The notes beneath the pieces are model-generated. The model did not search any database, had not been told where the DNA came from, and saw only the letters and a list, made by a program, of their open reading frames with translations. Shown piece after piece: positions 32,895 through 43,838 of a DNA stretch of 64,000 nt. Position numbers and translations under genes: made by a program. How positions within the stretch are numbered: the first letter of the stretch is position 1; every line of letters begins with the position of its first letter. Origin of the DNA: Lichenicoccus sp965276875 (GTDB lineage: Bacteria; Pseudomonadota; Alphaproteobacteria; Acetobacterales; Acetobacteraceae); the NCBI RefSeq assembly GCF_965276875.1, contig NZ_OZ255701.1, forward strand, positions 372,001-436,000. The letters run 5' to 3'.

Positions 32895-33574
32895 GCCAGG
32901 TGATGGGGCTCGCCGGCGGCGGCTTTGCGGTGCTGTGCAACGGCGCAGCCCTCGAAGGCCCTGACGGCGGGGTCCTGCGATGCGCGACGCGGGAGCTGGC
33001 CTGCGCGGTGGCGGAAGAATGGCGGCAGGCCGGCGCCAGGACGCTGACCAGCCTCGTCGGCCGCAGCCAGCGGATCGAGGCGGCGCCGGACCGGACCCTG
33101 GCAGCGCTGCTCGGCTTCGCCCGAAGCGACCTGCTGTGCCATCGCGCCGCGGACCCGCCGCGCCTCGCGGCGATGCAGGCGACTCAATGGCAGCCCTGGC
33201 TGGACTGGCTGCGTGACCGGCACGGCGTGGCGCTGCCGGTCACCTGCGGCGTCATGCCGCTGGTGCTGCAGGCGACGGCGTTCGAGACGCTACGAGAGGT
33301 GTTGCAGGAACTCCCCGCCAGGGTGCTGGCTGGGCTCGATCTGGCGGTGCCGGCGCTCGGCAGCCTGGTGCTGGGACTGGCTCTCGCGGAACGCCAAATC
33401 GAGGCGGCGCAGGCCGTCACTCTGTCGCGCCTGGAGGCAATCTTCCAGCACGCGATCTGGGGCGAGGACCCAGTCTCTTCGGCGCACGCGGCGCACCTGA
33501 CCGAACAGATCATCCAGACCGACTACTTTATGCGACTGACCGAGCCCGCTTTTGGGTCAGCCGACCCATGCTGA
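32891..33574 (+). CDS. ATP12-family F1-ATPase assembly chaperone
   Basis: Chaperone that binds the F1 alpha subunit during ATP synthase assembly, found in mitochondria and alphaproteobacteria. Key strings are TSLVGRSQRIEA, RSDLLCHRAADPPRL, QATQWQPWLDWLRDRHGVAL and the Glu-rich end HAAHLTEQIIQTDYF. It starts at TTG 32891 overlapping the AsmA stop, or at the in-frame ATG 32903; the latter would give 223 residues. Within the rarA-rluC-asmA-atp12 run. Confidence 0.88.
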   Translation: MSQVMGLAGGGFAVLCNGAALEGPDGGVLRCATRELACAVAEEWRQAGARTLTSLVGRSQRIEAAPDRTLAALLGFARSDLLCHRAADPPRLAAMQATQWQPWLDWLRDRHGVALPVTCGVMPLVLQATAFETLREVLQELPARVLAGLDLAVPALGSLVLGLALAERQIEAAQAVTLSRLEAIFQHAIWGEDPVSSAHAAHLTEQIIQTDYFMRLTEPAFGSADPC

Positions 33575-33676
33575 TTGTGCAACGCAGCATTGGGGCTGAG
33601 CGGGTGCTTGAGAGCATTGGTTACTTTAACCCTGCGCGGGATTTGGTAAGCCTCCGGGTAAGGTCGAAGGAGAACC

Positions 33677-33820
33677 ATGTTGAACGAAACCATTCTCGAG
33701 ACGCCGCGTCGCCGTGGTTTTACCCAGAGCATGGCACGTTGGACGGCGACGGTGGCAATGGGCTCATGGGTCGTGATCGGCATCGTGCCCGTGGTGGTGG
33801 CGATCTGCGCCCTGCGTTGA
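33677..33820 (+). CDS. 47-residue single-helix membrane protein
   Basis: A short frame preceded by an excellent ribosome site (GAAGGAGAACC-ATG). The product begins MLNETILETPRRRGFTQSMA, then has one hydrophobic segment (VAMGSWVVIGIVPVVVAICA, about residues 27-46) and ends in Arg. The basic residues before the helix predict an N-in orientation. No family recognised. It stands alone downstream of the ATP12 gene; the 100 bases before it hold no gene. The start-site quality and clean helix argue for a real microprotein. Confidence 0.6.
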   Translation: MLNETILETPRRRGFTQSMARWTATVAMGSWVVIGIVPVVVAICALR

Positions 33821-33965
33821 GCCCCGGCTTGCGCGACAAGATCATGTGAGTTGGCTTTATGACGGAACGGGTCGCGGATTGCCCGATCGAGTCGGTGCTT
33901 GTGGGGAGCTGATCGCCGCGTTCAATCGCGCCTACGTGTCGCATGCCGAGGCAATGATCTTCGTT

Positions 33966-34085
33966 GTTTCAAGCTCGATTTCGAAGCTGCTTTCGCCACC
34001 CTCGGCGTGCCGCAAGGCTACCATGTCGAGGCCGTGGTCTCGATCAAAAGGCAGGGCCTGCGAAGCTGCCTTTCCTCGGGGATAG
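33966..34085 (+). pseudogene. possible nitroreductase-family C-terminal remnant
   Basis: One frame reads LDFEAAFATLGVPQGYHVEA then VVSIKRQG, which resembles the C-terminal part of nitroreductase-family flavoproteins (ALGVP-x-x-Y-x-VEA-x-x-x-IG). Upstream bases (about 33848-33960) give similar protein-like words in other frames, interrupted by stops. It looks like a decayed gene end between the microprotein and ispF. Weak evidence, because the assignment rests on one short stretch. Confidence 0.3.
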
Positions 34086-34094
34086 AGCTGTTGC

Positions 34095-34604
34095 TTACGG
34101 CACCAGCACCGTCGCGCACGCCTGGCAGGCAATTCCTTCGCCGCGGCCGGTGAAGCCGAGCCGCTCGGTCGTCGTCGCCTTGACCGAGACACGGCTGGCT
34201 TCGACATCGAGCAGGTCCGCCAGCCGCGCCCGCATCGCGAGGGTGTGTGGGCCGATTTTGGGATGTTCGCAGATCAGGGTCACGTCTACATTGATCAGGC
34301 TGCCGCCGCGCGCAGCGATGCGGGACGCTGCGTGCTTCAGAAAACGGGCGCTGTCGGCATCCTTGAACGCCGCATCGCTCGGCGGGAAATGCTGGCCGAT
34401 ATCGCCCTCCGCCAGCGCCCCATAGATCGCATCGCAGAGCGCGTGCAGCCCAACATCGGCGTCGGAGTGTCCGGCAAGCCCGCGCTCAAAGGGCACCACG
34501 ACGCCACATAGCAGCAGCGGCCGCGGTTCGCCGAAGGCATGCACGTCGAAGCCGATGCCGGTGCGCGGCAGCAAAGCAGGGCGGTCCGGCAGGTCCGTTG
34601 GCAT
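34095..34604 (-). CDS. ispF: 2-C-methyl-D-erythritol 2,4-cyclodiphosphate synthase IspF
   Basis: MEP-pathway enzyme forming MEcPP. RTGIGFDVHAFGEPRPLLLCGV supplies the zinc-binding DVH, and GLAGHSDADVGLHALCDAIYGA the second metal-ligand group. IGQHFPPSD and GRGEGIACQACATVLV complete the family pattern. The ATG at 34604 was preferred over the GTG at 34622 because AGGAG lies 8 bases upstream; this gives 169 residues. IspD is not fused or adjacent, so this is a stand-alone ispF, divergent from dusB. Confidence 0.96.
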   Translation of the reverse strand: MPTDLPDRPALLPRTGIGFDVHAFGEPRPLLLCGVVVPFERGLAGHSDADVGLHALCDAIYGALAEGDIGQHFPPSDAAFKDADSARFLKHAASRIAARGGSLINVDVTLICEHPKIGPHTLAMRARLADLLDVEASRVSVKATTTERLGFTGRGEGIACQACATVLVP

Positions 34605-34727
34605 CGGCTCGTCTCCTCGCACTCCGTGGCTTCGTGCATTGCTTTGCCGCGGTCAAGCTCGGACGTCTCACGGCGTGATCCGCAGGCGATTGCATGCAGC
34701 GCACCCGTCGCGTATTCTGCACAAATC

Positions 34728-35834
34728 ATGAGCATTGGTGAACGCAACGCCGAAGGGATGGCACCGGGCCGACCCTGCGATCAGCCTCCGGCCGCGGCCG
34801 GTGCCCTGAAACCGATCGATCTCGGCGGCCTACGGCTCGAAGTCCCGGTGATCGTGGCCCCGATGTCGGGGGTCACCGACCTGCCGTTCCGCACGTTGGC
34901 GCGCCGGCTTGGGGCTGGTCTGGTGGTCTCCGAGATGATTGCCTCATGGGCGATGATCCGCGAGAACGAGGCGACTCTGCGTATGGCCAGGGTGGCGGAC
35001 GATGCCGGCCCGACCGCGATCCAGCTTGCCGGCTGCGAGCCGGCGGCAATGGCGCAAGCCGCGCGCATCGCGGTGGACCAGGGTGCCGACCTGATCGACA
35101 TCAATTTCGGCTGCCCGGTGAAGAAGGTCGCCGTCGGCCAGATGGCGGGTTCGGCGCTGATGCGCGACGAGGCGCTGGCCGGATCCCTGCTCGAAGCCGT
35201 CGTGCAGGCGGTGCGGGTGCCGGTGACCCTGAAGATGCGCATGGGCTGGGACCATGCCAATCTGAACGCGCCGGCCCTGGCCCGCATCGCCCAGGAAAGC
35301 GGCATCCGCATGGTCACCGTGCATGGCCGCACGCGCCAGCAATTCTATACCGGCACCGCCGACTGGTCGTTCGTCGGCCAGGTCAAGCGCGCAACGCGGC
35401 TGCCGGTGGTGGTCAATGGCGACATCACCAGTCTTTCGGCGGCGCGCGCAGCCCTGGCGCAGTCGGGCGCGGACGGGGTGATGATCGGGCGCGGCTGCTA
35501 CGGCAGACCCTGGTTCCCTGCTCACCTCGCGGCCGCCCTTGCGCACGGCACCCCGCGCGCCGAGCCCGATCTCGCGGCCGAGCTGTCGATCGTGCTCGAA
35601 CACTATTGCGCGATGCTGGCGCATTTCGGCCGTCACGCCGGGCTGCGGCTGGCGCGCAAGCATGTGTCCTGGTACTCGGCCGGGCTGCCGGGCTCGGCGT
35701 CGTTCCGGGCCGCATTCAACCATGTCGATGACGCCGACGCCGCGATGGCGATGATCGCCGCGTTCTATGCGCGCCAGATCGATTTCGGCCTGAGGCGCGA
35801 GGCGGGGCAAGAGCCAGGGCGTGAGGCGGCGTGA
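34728..35834 (+). CDS. dusB: tRNA dihydrouridine synthase DusB
   Basis: FMN-dependent reduction of uridine in the tRNA D loop. VIVAPMSGVTDLPFRTLARR opens the TIM barrel. INFGCPVKKVAVGQMAGSAL contains the catalytic cysteine, and VTVHGRTRQQFYTGTADW and VNGDITS follow. It starts at ATG 34728 and has 368 residues. The last bases overlap the ntrB start (GTGA). A dusB-ntrB-ntrC order is classical in alphaproteobacteria. Confidence 0.95.
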   Translation: MSIGERNAEGMAPGRPCDQPPAAAGALKPIDLGGLRLEVPVIVAPMSGVTDLPFRTLARRLGAGLVVSEMIASWAMIRENEATLRMARVADDAGPTAIQLAGCEPAAMAQAARIAVDQGADLIDINFGCPVKKVAVGQMAGSALMRDEALAGSLLEAVVQAVRVPVTLKMRMGWDHANLNAPALARIAQESGIRMVTVHGRTRQQFYTGTADWSFVGQVKRATRLPVVVNGDITSLSAARAALAQSGADGVMIGRGCYGRPWFPAHLAAALAHGTPRAEPDLAAELSIVLEHYCAMLAHFGRHAGLRLARKHVSWYSAGLPGSASFRAAFNHVDDADAAMAMIAAFYARQIDFGLRREAGQEPGREAA

Positions 35835-37024
35835 GGGCCGCGATTTCGCGCGCCAGGGCGGCGCTCATTCATGCCGCGGCACCCGAGCGTGCAGTGTCGG
35901 GGCATGCACTATCTGCATCGTCCGTCGATCATGCCGCCATGATCGAGAGCCTGCTGGTACCCGTGGTGCTACTCGATGCCGCCAACCGGCTGCTGTTCGC
36001 CAACAGCGCCGCCGAGCACTTCTTCGGCATGTCGTTGCCGCAACTCCGCCAGCACGTGCTCGGCGATTTTCTGTCGCGCGACCATCCGATCTTTCTGCTG
36101 GTCGAGCAGGTACGCCGCCTCGGCGTCGCGGTGGTCGAGCACGAGCTGGCCATCGACGGACCGCGGCTGCACCGCACCGGCATCACCGTCCAGGGCACCG
36201 GGCTTGCCGGCGAGCCGGGCGCGGTGATGCTGACCCTGCACGACGCTTCCGCGGCGCGGGCGCTGGATCGCCAGCTCACCTTCCGCAATGCCGCCCGCAG
36301 CGTCTCTGGGATGGCGGCGATCCTGGCACACGAGGTGAAGAACCCGCTGTCGGGCATACGCGGGGCGGCGCAGTTGCTCGAGAGCACGGTCGCCGAGGAC
36401 GACCGCGAGCTCGCCGTGCTGATCCGCGACGAGGCTGACCGCATACGCGCCCTGGTCGAGCGCATGGAGATGTTCAACGAGCACGGCATCGAGCGCGGCC
36501 CGGTCAACATCCATCGCGTGCTCGAGCATGTGCGGGCGCTGGCGCAAAAAGGGTTCGCGGCGCATCTGCGGATCGTCGAGAACTACGACCCCTCGCTGCC
36601 GCCGGTGCACGGCAATCGCGACCAACTCGTCCAGGTCCTGCTGAACCTGGTCAAGAACGCGGCCGAAGCACTGACCGAAGCAGCCGGCGCCGGTTACACC
36701 AACGGGCACGGCCCGGGCGAGATCACTCTCTGCACCGCCTATCGGCACGGCATGCGCCTGGGTGCGGCCGGCTCCGAACAGCGCGTGCATCTGCCGCTCG
36801 TGGTCACCGTGCGCGATACCGGACCCGGTATTCCCGAAGCCATCAGGCCGCATCTGTTCGAGCCGTTCCTGACCACCAAGACATCGGGCAGTGGCCTTGG
36901 TCTTGCACTGGCGGCAAAGATCATCGGCGACCATGGCGGGATCATCGAGATGGAAAGCGTGCCCGGCAAGACCGAGGTGGTCCTGTATCTGCCGGTGATG
37001 ATCGACGATGCGGATCCAAGATAG
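35831..37024 (+). CDS. ntrB: nitrogen regulation sensor histidine kinase NtrB (GlnL)
   Basis: Cytoplasmic kinase that phosphorylates NtrC under nitrogen limitation and is controlled by PII. An N-terminal PAS domain (about 37-140, ANRLLFANSAAEHFFGMSL) precedes ILAHEVKNPLSGIRGAAQLL with the phospho-accepting H167. Then come the N box (LLNLVKNAAEAL), DTGPGIP, and GSGLGLALAAKII. The start is GTG overlapping dusB; M37 (35939) is a possible later start. No membrane segment. ntrC follows after 37 bases. Confidence 0.94.
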   Translation: MRAAISRARAALIHAAAPERAVSGHALSASSVDHAAMIESLLVPVVLLDAANRLLFANSAAEHFFGMSLPQLRQHVLGDFLSRDHPIFLLVEQVRRLGVAVVEHELAIDGPRLHRTGITVQGTGLAGEPGAVMLTLHDASAARALDRQLTFRNAARSVSGMAAILAHEVKNPLSGIRGAAQLLESTVAEDDRELAVLIRDEADRIRALVERMEMFNEHGIERGPVNIHRVLEHVRALAQKGFAAHLRIVENYDPSLPPVHGNRDQLVQVLLNLVKNAAEALTEAAGAGYTNGHGPGEITLCTAYRHGMRLGAAGSEQRVHLPLVVTVRDTGPGIPEAIRPHLFEPFLTTKTSGSGLGLALAAKIIGDHGGIIEMESVPGKTEVVLYLPVMIDDADPR

Positions 37025-37061
37025 CCGCCATGGGTCGGGCCCAGGCATACCGAGAGACTCC

Positions 37062-38520
<1,459 letters not shown>

Positions 38521-38528
<8 letters not shown>

Positions 38529-40752
38529 ACGCGCGGCATGGGAGACGGCGGGGCCTTTCTGGCCACCGCGCCGATTGCGCGCCGCCCTGCTCGGCCGGGT
38601 CGGCACGCTGGTATTGGCGACCACGGCGTTGGCACTGGGCCTCGCCACCTTCGTGGTGCTGTCGGGCGGCATGCGTCTGGCCAACCGTCCGCGAGTCGAG
38701 TTCGCGCTGGTCGCCTCCAACCTTGTCGTCCTGATCCTGCTGGCCGCAGCCCTGGTGGCGCGCCTGGCCAAAATCCTTGGCGAGCGCAGGCGGGGGCTCG
38801 CCGGCTCGCGGCTGCATATCCGCCTGGTGCTGCTGTTCGGCGTCGTGGCAGTCGCCCCGACCACCGTGGTCGCTGTGTTCGCCGCGGCATTTTTCCACAT
38901 GGGCATCCAGCTCTGGTTCAACGACCGGGTGCACACCGCGCTCAACGAGGCGCTGGCCGCCTCCACCGGCTATCTGCGCGAGCACAACAACAACATCCGC
39001 GTCGACGCGCTGGAGATGGTCAATGACCTGTCGCAGAACGGCGCCGTCTCCTACATGAGCCGCAGCACCCTCCAGCAGATGCTCTCCGACCAGGTCTATC
39101 TGCGCGGTCTCGCCTGGGCTGCGATCTATGATCCAAACAACAACCAGATCCTGGCCTCGTACGACATCTACAATCCGCTCGGCGTGACGATCCCGCCGGA
39201 ATCCGCGACCATGCTGGCACGATCCGGCGACGTCGCCATCGAGGACTCCGCCGACGGGCGCACGGTCAGCGCCGTGGTCGGCCTCGGCGACGTCTCGCCG
39301 CCGCGCCTGATGCTGGTCATCACCCGCCCGGTCGACCCGGTGATCCTCGAGCATATGCGCAAGACCCAGCAGGTGGTCGCCGACTACAACCGTCTGGACC
39401 ATAACCGCTCCGGGTTGCAGATCACCTTCGTGATGATTTTCGCGCTGGTCGCCCTGCTGGTGCTGGCCGCGGCGGTGCTGGTGGGGCTGGTGCTCGCCAA
39501 CCAGATCGCCCGCCCGCTCGGCCTGCTGATCCTCGCCGCCGAACGGGTGCGCGAAGGCGATCTCGGCGTGCGCGTGCCGGAGGCCGAACGCGAGGACGAG
39601 GTCTCCGGCCTGTCGCGCGCCTTCAACCGGATGACCGACGAACTCGCCGCCCAGCGCGGCGAGCTGATGGCGGCCTATGGTCAGATCAACGAGCGCCGGC
39701 GCTTCACCGAGGCGGTGCTCTCGGGAGTCTCGGCCGGGGTCATCGGGCTCGACGCCGAACAGCGTATCGAACTGCCGAACCTCGCCGCCGGACAGCTCCT
39801 GGGCTCGGACCTGATGCAGGCGGTGGGGCAGCCGCTCGCCGAACTCGCCCCGGAGTTCGTAAACCTGCTGACCCTGGCCGGCCAGAGCCCCGAGCGGCCG
39901 CAGACGGCGGAGGTGCAGAGCGGCCGTCGCACCCTGCTGGTGCGGATCGGGCCGGAAATGAAGGGCGCCGTCACCGAAGGCTACGTGGTGACCTTCGACG
40001 ACATCACCGAGCTGCAATCCGCGCAGCGCAAGGCGGCTTGGTCGGACGTCGCACGACGTATCGCCCACGAGATCAAGAACCCGCTGACCCCGATCCAGCT
40101 CTCCGCCGAGCGGCTGAAACGCCGATTCCTGCGCGAGATCACCAGCGACCCTGAAACCTTCAGCCAGTGCGCCGACACCATCGTCCGCCAGGTCGGCGAT
40201 ATCGGCCGCATGGTCGACGAGTTCTCGGCGTTTGCGCGCATGCCGCATCCGCAAATCCAGCCCCACGACCTGGGGCGGATCGTGCGCGAGGCGCTGATCC
40301 TGCAAAAGACCGCCCATCCCGACATCAACTTCGCGGTCGAGTTGCCCGAGCGCGGGCCCGTCGTGCCGTGTGACCGCCGGCTGCTCGGCCAGGCGCTGAC
40401 CAACCTGCTGCAGAACGCCGCCGACGGCATCGGCATGCTGCCGCCTCCCGGATCACGCGGAACCATCCGGGTCAGGGTGCGCTCGGACGAACGCGAGGTG
40501 ACGGTGTCCGTCGCCGATGATGGGGTCGGGCTACCCAGTGCGGACCGGCTTCGCCTGATGGAGCCTTACGTGACGCATAAGCCGAAAGGCACCGGCCTGG
40601 GCCTTGCCATCGTCAAAAAGATCATGGAGGACCATGGTGGCGCCGTCACACTCGAAGACGCCGCCCAAGGAACCGGAGCCATTGCAACGTTGATCCTGCC
40701 TTGCCCGATCACAGAACTCGTCCACGACGAAAGCCGCGTCGATGGCGCATGA
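38521..40752 (+). CDS. ntrY: membrane sensor histidine kinase NtrY
   Basis: A 743-residue transmembrane kinase for nitrogen and redox responses. It has N-terminal hydrophobic helices (about 24-50, 60-82, 100-125), an extracytoplasmic loop, and another helix around 300-330. HAMP follows (LANQIARPLGLLILAAERVR), then a PAS region, RRIAHEIKNPLTPIQLSAER (histidine about 516), and GTGLGLAIVKKIMEDHGG. The start is a TTG overlapping the ntrC stop; no in-frame ATG occurs before the first helix. The ntrX ATG overlaps its end by 11 bases. Confidence 0.94.
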
Positions 40753-42133
40753 AATCCTGGTCGTCGATGACGAACCCGACATCCGGCTGCTGGTCGAGGG
40801 ACTGCTGCGCGACGAGGGCTACGAGACCCGGATCGCCGCGGACTCCGACTCCGCCATTGCCGCGTTCCGCGCACGCCGGCCCTCTTTGGTGATCCTGGAC
40901 GTCTGGCTGCAGGGCTCGCGCCTCGACGGCTTAGGCATCCTCAAGGCAATCCAGGGTGAGGAACCCGGCGTGCCGGCGGTGATGATCTCCGGGCACGGCA
41001 CCATCGAGACCGCGGTCGCCGCCCTGCAACACGGCGCCTACGACTTCATCGAAAAGCCATTCCAGGCCGACCGTCTGCTTCTGGTCGTGCGGCGCGCCCT
41101 GGAGGCAGCGCGATTGGCGCGCGAGAACGCCGAGCTGCGCCTGCGCGCTGGTCCCGAGACGTCGCTTCGCGGCGACAGCCAGATCATGCAGGCGGTGCGT
41201 GCGCAGATCGAACGGGTCGCCCCCACCGGCTCGCGCGTGCTGATCTCAGGCGCCGCCGGTGCCGGCAAGGAGGTCGCGGCACGCATGATCCATGCCCGCT
41301 CGCGCCGCGCCGAAGGGCCGTTCCTGGCCCTGAACTGCGCCACCTTGGCACCCGCACGCTTCGAGGAGGAGCTGTTCGGCCTCGAGGGTGCCGCGGACGG
41401 GCAGGGGCCAAGTCGACGCACGGGCGTGCTCGAACGCGCCCATGGCGGCACCCTGCTGCTCGACGAGGTCGCCGACATGCCCATCGAGACGCAGGGCAAG
41501 ATCGTCCGCGCCCTGCAGGACCAGACTTTCGAGCGGGTCGGCGGCGCCGCTCGTGTGAAGGTTGACGTGCGCGTGCTCGCCACCACCAACCGCGACCTGC
41601 AGGCGGAGATCGCAGCCGGCCGCTTCCGCGAGGATCTGTATTACCGGCTCGCCGTGGTGCCGCTGCGGGTGCCCAGCCTGCGCGAGCGACGCGACGACAT
41701 CCCCGACATGGCGCGTGCCTTTCTTGCGCGCTCCGCCGAGATCGCCGGCCTGCCGATGCGCGAACTCTCCGCCGATGCTCTGGCCGCGCTGCAGAGCTAC
41801 GACTGGCCGGGCAATGCGCGCGAACTGCGCAACACCATGGACTGGCTGTTGATCATGGTCCCGGGCAACAATGCGGAGGCGATCCGCGCCGACATGCTGC
41901 CGCCGTCGATCGGGCAGGGGGCGCCGGCGCTGCTGCGCTTCGATCCGGCCGCCGACGTCATGGGCCTGCCGCTGCGCGAGGCGCGCGACCTGTTCGAGAC
42001 GCAATATCTGCAGGCGCAACTGCTGCGCTTCGGCGGCAATATCAGCCGCACCGCCGGCTTCGTCGGCATGGAGCGCAGCGCCCTGCACCGCAAGCTCAAA
42101 CAGCTCGGCGTGAACTCGGACGACCGCGGCTAG
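40742..42133 (+). CDS. ntrX: response regulator NtrX lacking the GAFTGA loop
   Basis: Partner of NtrY, 463 residues. The receiver has DDEPD and acceptor D53. The AAA+ region has a Walker A variant GAAGAGKE (170-177) and LLLDEVADMP. Where NtrC has GAFTGA, this protein reads GLEGAADGQGPSR (213-225), so contact with sigma-54 RNA polymerase is not expected. It probably regulates without sigma-54, as for other GAFTGA-less NtrX proteins. The C-terminal HTH (GNISRTAGFVGMERSALHRK) is intact. Followed by hfq, as in many alphaproteobacteria. Confidence 0.93.
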   Translation: MAHEILVVDDEPDIRLLVEGLLRDEGYETRIAADSDSAIAAFRARRPSLVILDVWLQGSRLDGLGILKAIQGEEPGVPAVMISGHGTIETAVAALQHGAYDFIEKPFQADRLLLVVRRALEAARLARENAELRLRAGPETSLRGDSQIMQAVRAQIERVAPTGSRVLISGAAGAGKEVAARMIHARSRRAEGPFLALNCATLAPARFEEELFGLEGAADGQGPSRRTGVLERAHGGTLLLDEVADMPIETQGKIVRALQDQTFERVGGAARVKVDVRVLATTNRDLQAEIAAGRFREDLYYRLAVVPLRVPSLRERRDDIPDMARAFLARSAEIAGLPMRELSADALAALQSYDWPGNARELRNTMDWLLIMVPGNNAEAIRADMLPPSIGQGAPALLRFDPAADVMGLPLREARDLFETQYLQAQLLRFGGNISRTAGFVGMERSALHRKLKQLGVNSDDRG

Positions 42134-42202
42134 CTTTTCCGCGAGCCCAGCGGCTGCTACTGTCTCGGCTCCGCCAACAACAAAAACGTATAAAGGTCTG
42201 TC

Positions 42203-42547
42203 GTGGCAAAAGACCCCACTCAGAATGTTCAGGACGTGTTCCTGAACCATGTCCGGCGCTCCAAGACCCCGGTGACCATCTTCCTGGTCAATGGTGTCAA
42301 GCTGCAGGGCATCATCACCTGGTTCGATAATTTCTCTGTGCTGCTGCGTCGCGATGGCCATACTCAATTGGTCTACAAGCACGCGATCAGCACGGTCATG
42401 CCGGCAGCACCGATCGCCCTGTTCGACCAAAGCAAGGAGCCCGGCAAGGCGGAAGCCGGACCGTCGCCGACCACCATGACCCTCGGAGCCAAGGAGGCGA
42501 TGCCCAATGGCAGCAAGGAGACGGTGCCCGCCGGCGGCGTCGCCTGA
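42203..42547 (+). CDS. hfq: RNA chaperone Hfq
   Basis: Hexameric Sm-like RNA chaperone for sRNA-mRNA pairing. NVQDVFLNHVRRSKTPVTIF is the Sm1 region, and VNGVKLQGIITWFDNFSVLL with YKHAISTV completes Sm1/Sm2. The start codon is GTG. At 114 residues it has a C-terminal extension (from about residue 75) rich in Pro, Lys and Met, longer than in most alphaproteobacteria. It lies directly upstream of hflX with adjoining stop and start. Confidence 0.97.
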   Translation: MAKDPTQNVQDVFLNHVRRSKTPVTIFLVNGVKLQGIITWFDNFSVLLRRDGHTQLVYKHAISTVMPAAPIALFDQSKEPGKAEAGPSPTTMTLGAKEAMPNGSKETVPAGGVA

Positions 42548-43834
42548 GTGGCGGCCGCGGACACCAGCCCTGGCCCGACACGCGCGGCCGTCATTCTGCC
42601 CTGGGAGCGGCCGGCGCATCACGACGACCAGCGCGCGGCCGAGGCCCGTCTCGACGAGGCGGTGGGTCTCGCCGCCGCGATCGGCCTCGACATCGTGCAC
42701 AGCGCCATACTGCCGCTGCGCACACGCCGTCCATCGACCCTGCTCGGCAGCGGCCAAATCGCAACACTCCACGACACCATCGAGGCCGACCATGTCACCG
42801 TTGCCATCATCGACGCCAGGCTCAGCCCGGTGCAGCAGCGCAACCTGGAGCGCGCGCTCGACTGCAAGGTCATCGACCGCACCGGCCTGATCCTGGACAT
42901 CTTCGGCGAACGCGCCGCCACCCGAGAGGGCACGCTGCAGGTCGAGCTCGCGCATCTCGAATACCAGCGCAGCCGTCTGGTGCGATCCTGGACCCATCTG
43001 GAACGCCAGCGCGGCGGCTTCGGCTTCCTCGGCGGCCCCGGCGAGACCCAGATCGAGGCGGACCGGCGCATGATCGGCGAGCGCATCGTCCGCCTGCGCC
43101 GCGACCTCGAACAGGTGCGACGCACCCGCGGCCTGCACCGCGAGGCGCGCCGTCGCGTGCCGTTCCCGGTGGTCGCCCTGGTCGGCTACACCAACGCCGG
43201 CAAATCCACCCTGTTCAACGCCCTCACCGGCGCCACTGTCCACGCCCAGGACCAGTTGTTCGCAACCCTCGATCCGACCATGCGCGGCCTGCGACTGCCC
43301 TCCGGGCGACGAGTGATCCTGTCCGACACCGTGGGCTTCATCAGCGAGCTGCCGACCGAGCTGGTCGCCGCCTTCCGCGCCACCCTCGAAGAGGTCGCCG
43401 AAGCCGATCTCATCGTGCATGTGCGCGACGCCGCTCACCCGGAGACCGCCGCCCAGCGCCAGGATGTCCACGCCGTCCTCGAAGGCCTGCTCGACACCGA
43501 TTGGCAGCCGCACAGCATCGAAGTGCTCAACAAGGCCGACCTCCTCGGCGGCATCGCCAATGTGCCGGCGCGCGACGACGCCGTGGTGATCTCCGCCCTC
43601 ACCGGCGAAGGCCTGAACAGCCTCACGCAGGACATCGACCGCCGCTTGCTGGCCGCGATGGCAGAGGCCGCCTACGCAATCCCCGTCGAGGACGGCGCCG
43701 CCTTGGCCTGGCTCTACGCGCACGGCGAAATCACCGCCCGCGACGACACCGAGACCGCAATCCGGCTCACCGTGCGCATGCTGCCCGCCGACCAGGCGCG
43801 CTTCGAGCAACGGCACGGCCAACCGGACATCTGA
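42548..43834 (+). CDS. hflX: GTPase HflX
   Basis: Ribosome-splitting GTPase active under stress. The N-terminal domain (SAILPLRTRRPSTLLGSGQI), the coiled linker (HLERQRGGFGFLGGPGETQI) and the G domain (ALVGYTNAGKSTLFNAL, DTVGFISELPTELVAAF, LNKADLL) match the family. It has 428 residues. The start is GTG, the first codon after the hfq stop. An inositol-monophosphatase-family gene follows after 4 bases. Confidence 0.96.
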   Translation: MAAADTSPGPTRAAVILPWERPAHHDDQRAAEARLDEAVGLAAAIGLDIVHSAILPLRTRRPSTLLGSGQIATLHDTIEADHVTVAIIDARLSPVQQRNLERALDCKVIDRTGLILDIFGERAATREGTLQVELAHLEYQRSRLVRSWTHLERQRGGFGFLGGPGETQIEADRRMIGERIVRLRRDLEQVRRTRGLHREARRRVPFPVVALVGYTNAGKSTLFNALTGATVHAQDQLFATLDPTMRGLRLPSGRRVILSDTVGFISELPTELVAAFRATLEEVAEADLIVHVRDAAHPETAAQRQDVHAVLEGLLDTDWQPHSIEVLNKADLLGGIANVPARDDAVVISALTGEGLNSLTQDIDRRLLAAMAEAAYAIPVEDGAALAWLYAHGEITARDDTETAIRLTVRMLPADQARFEQRHGQPDI

Positions 43835-43838
43835 TCCC

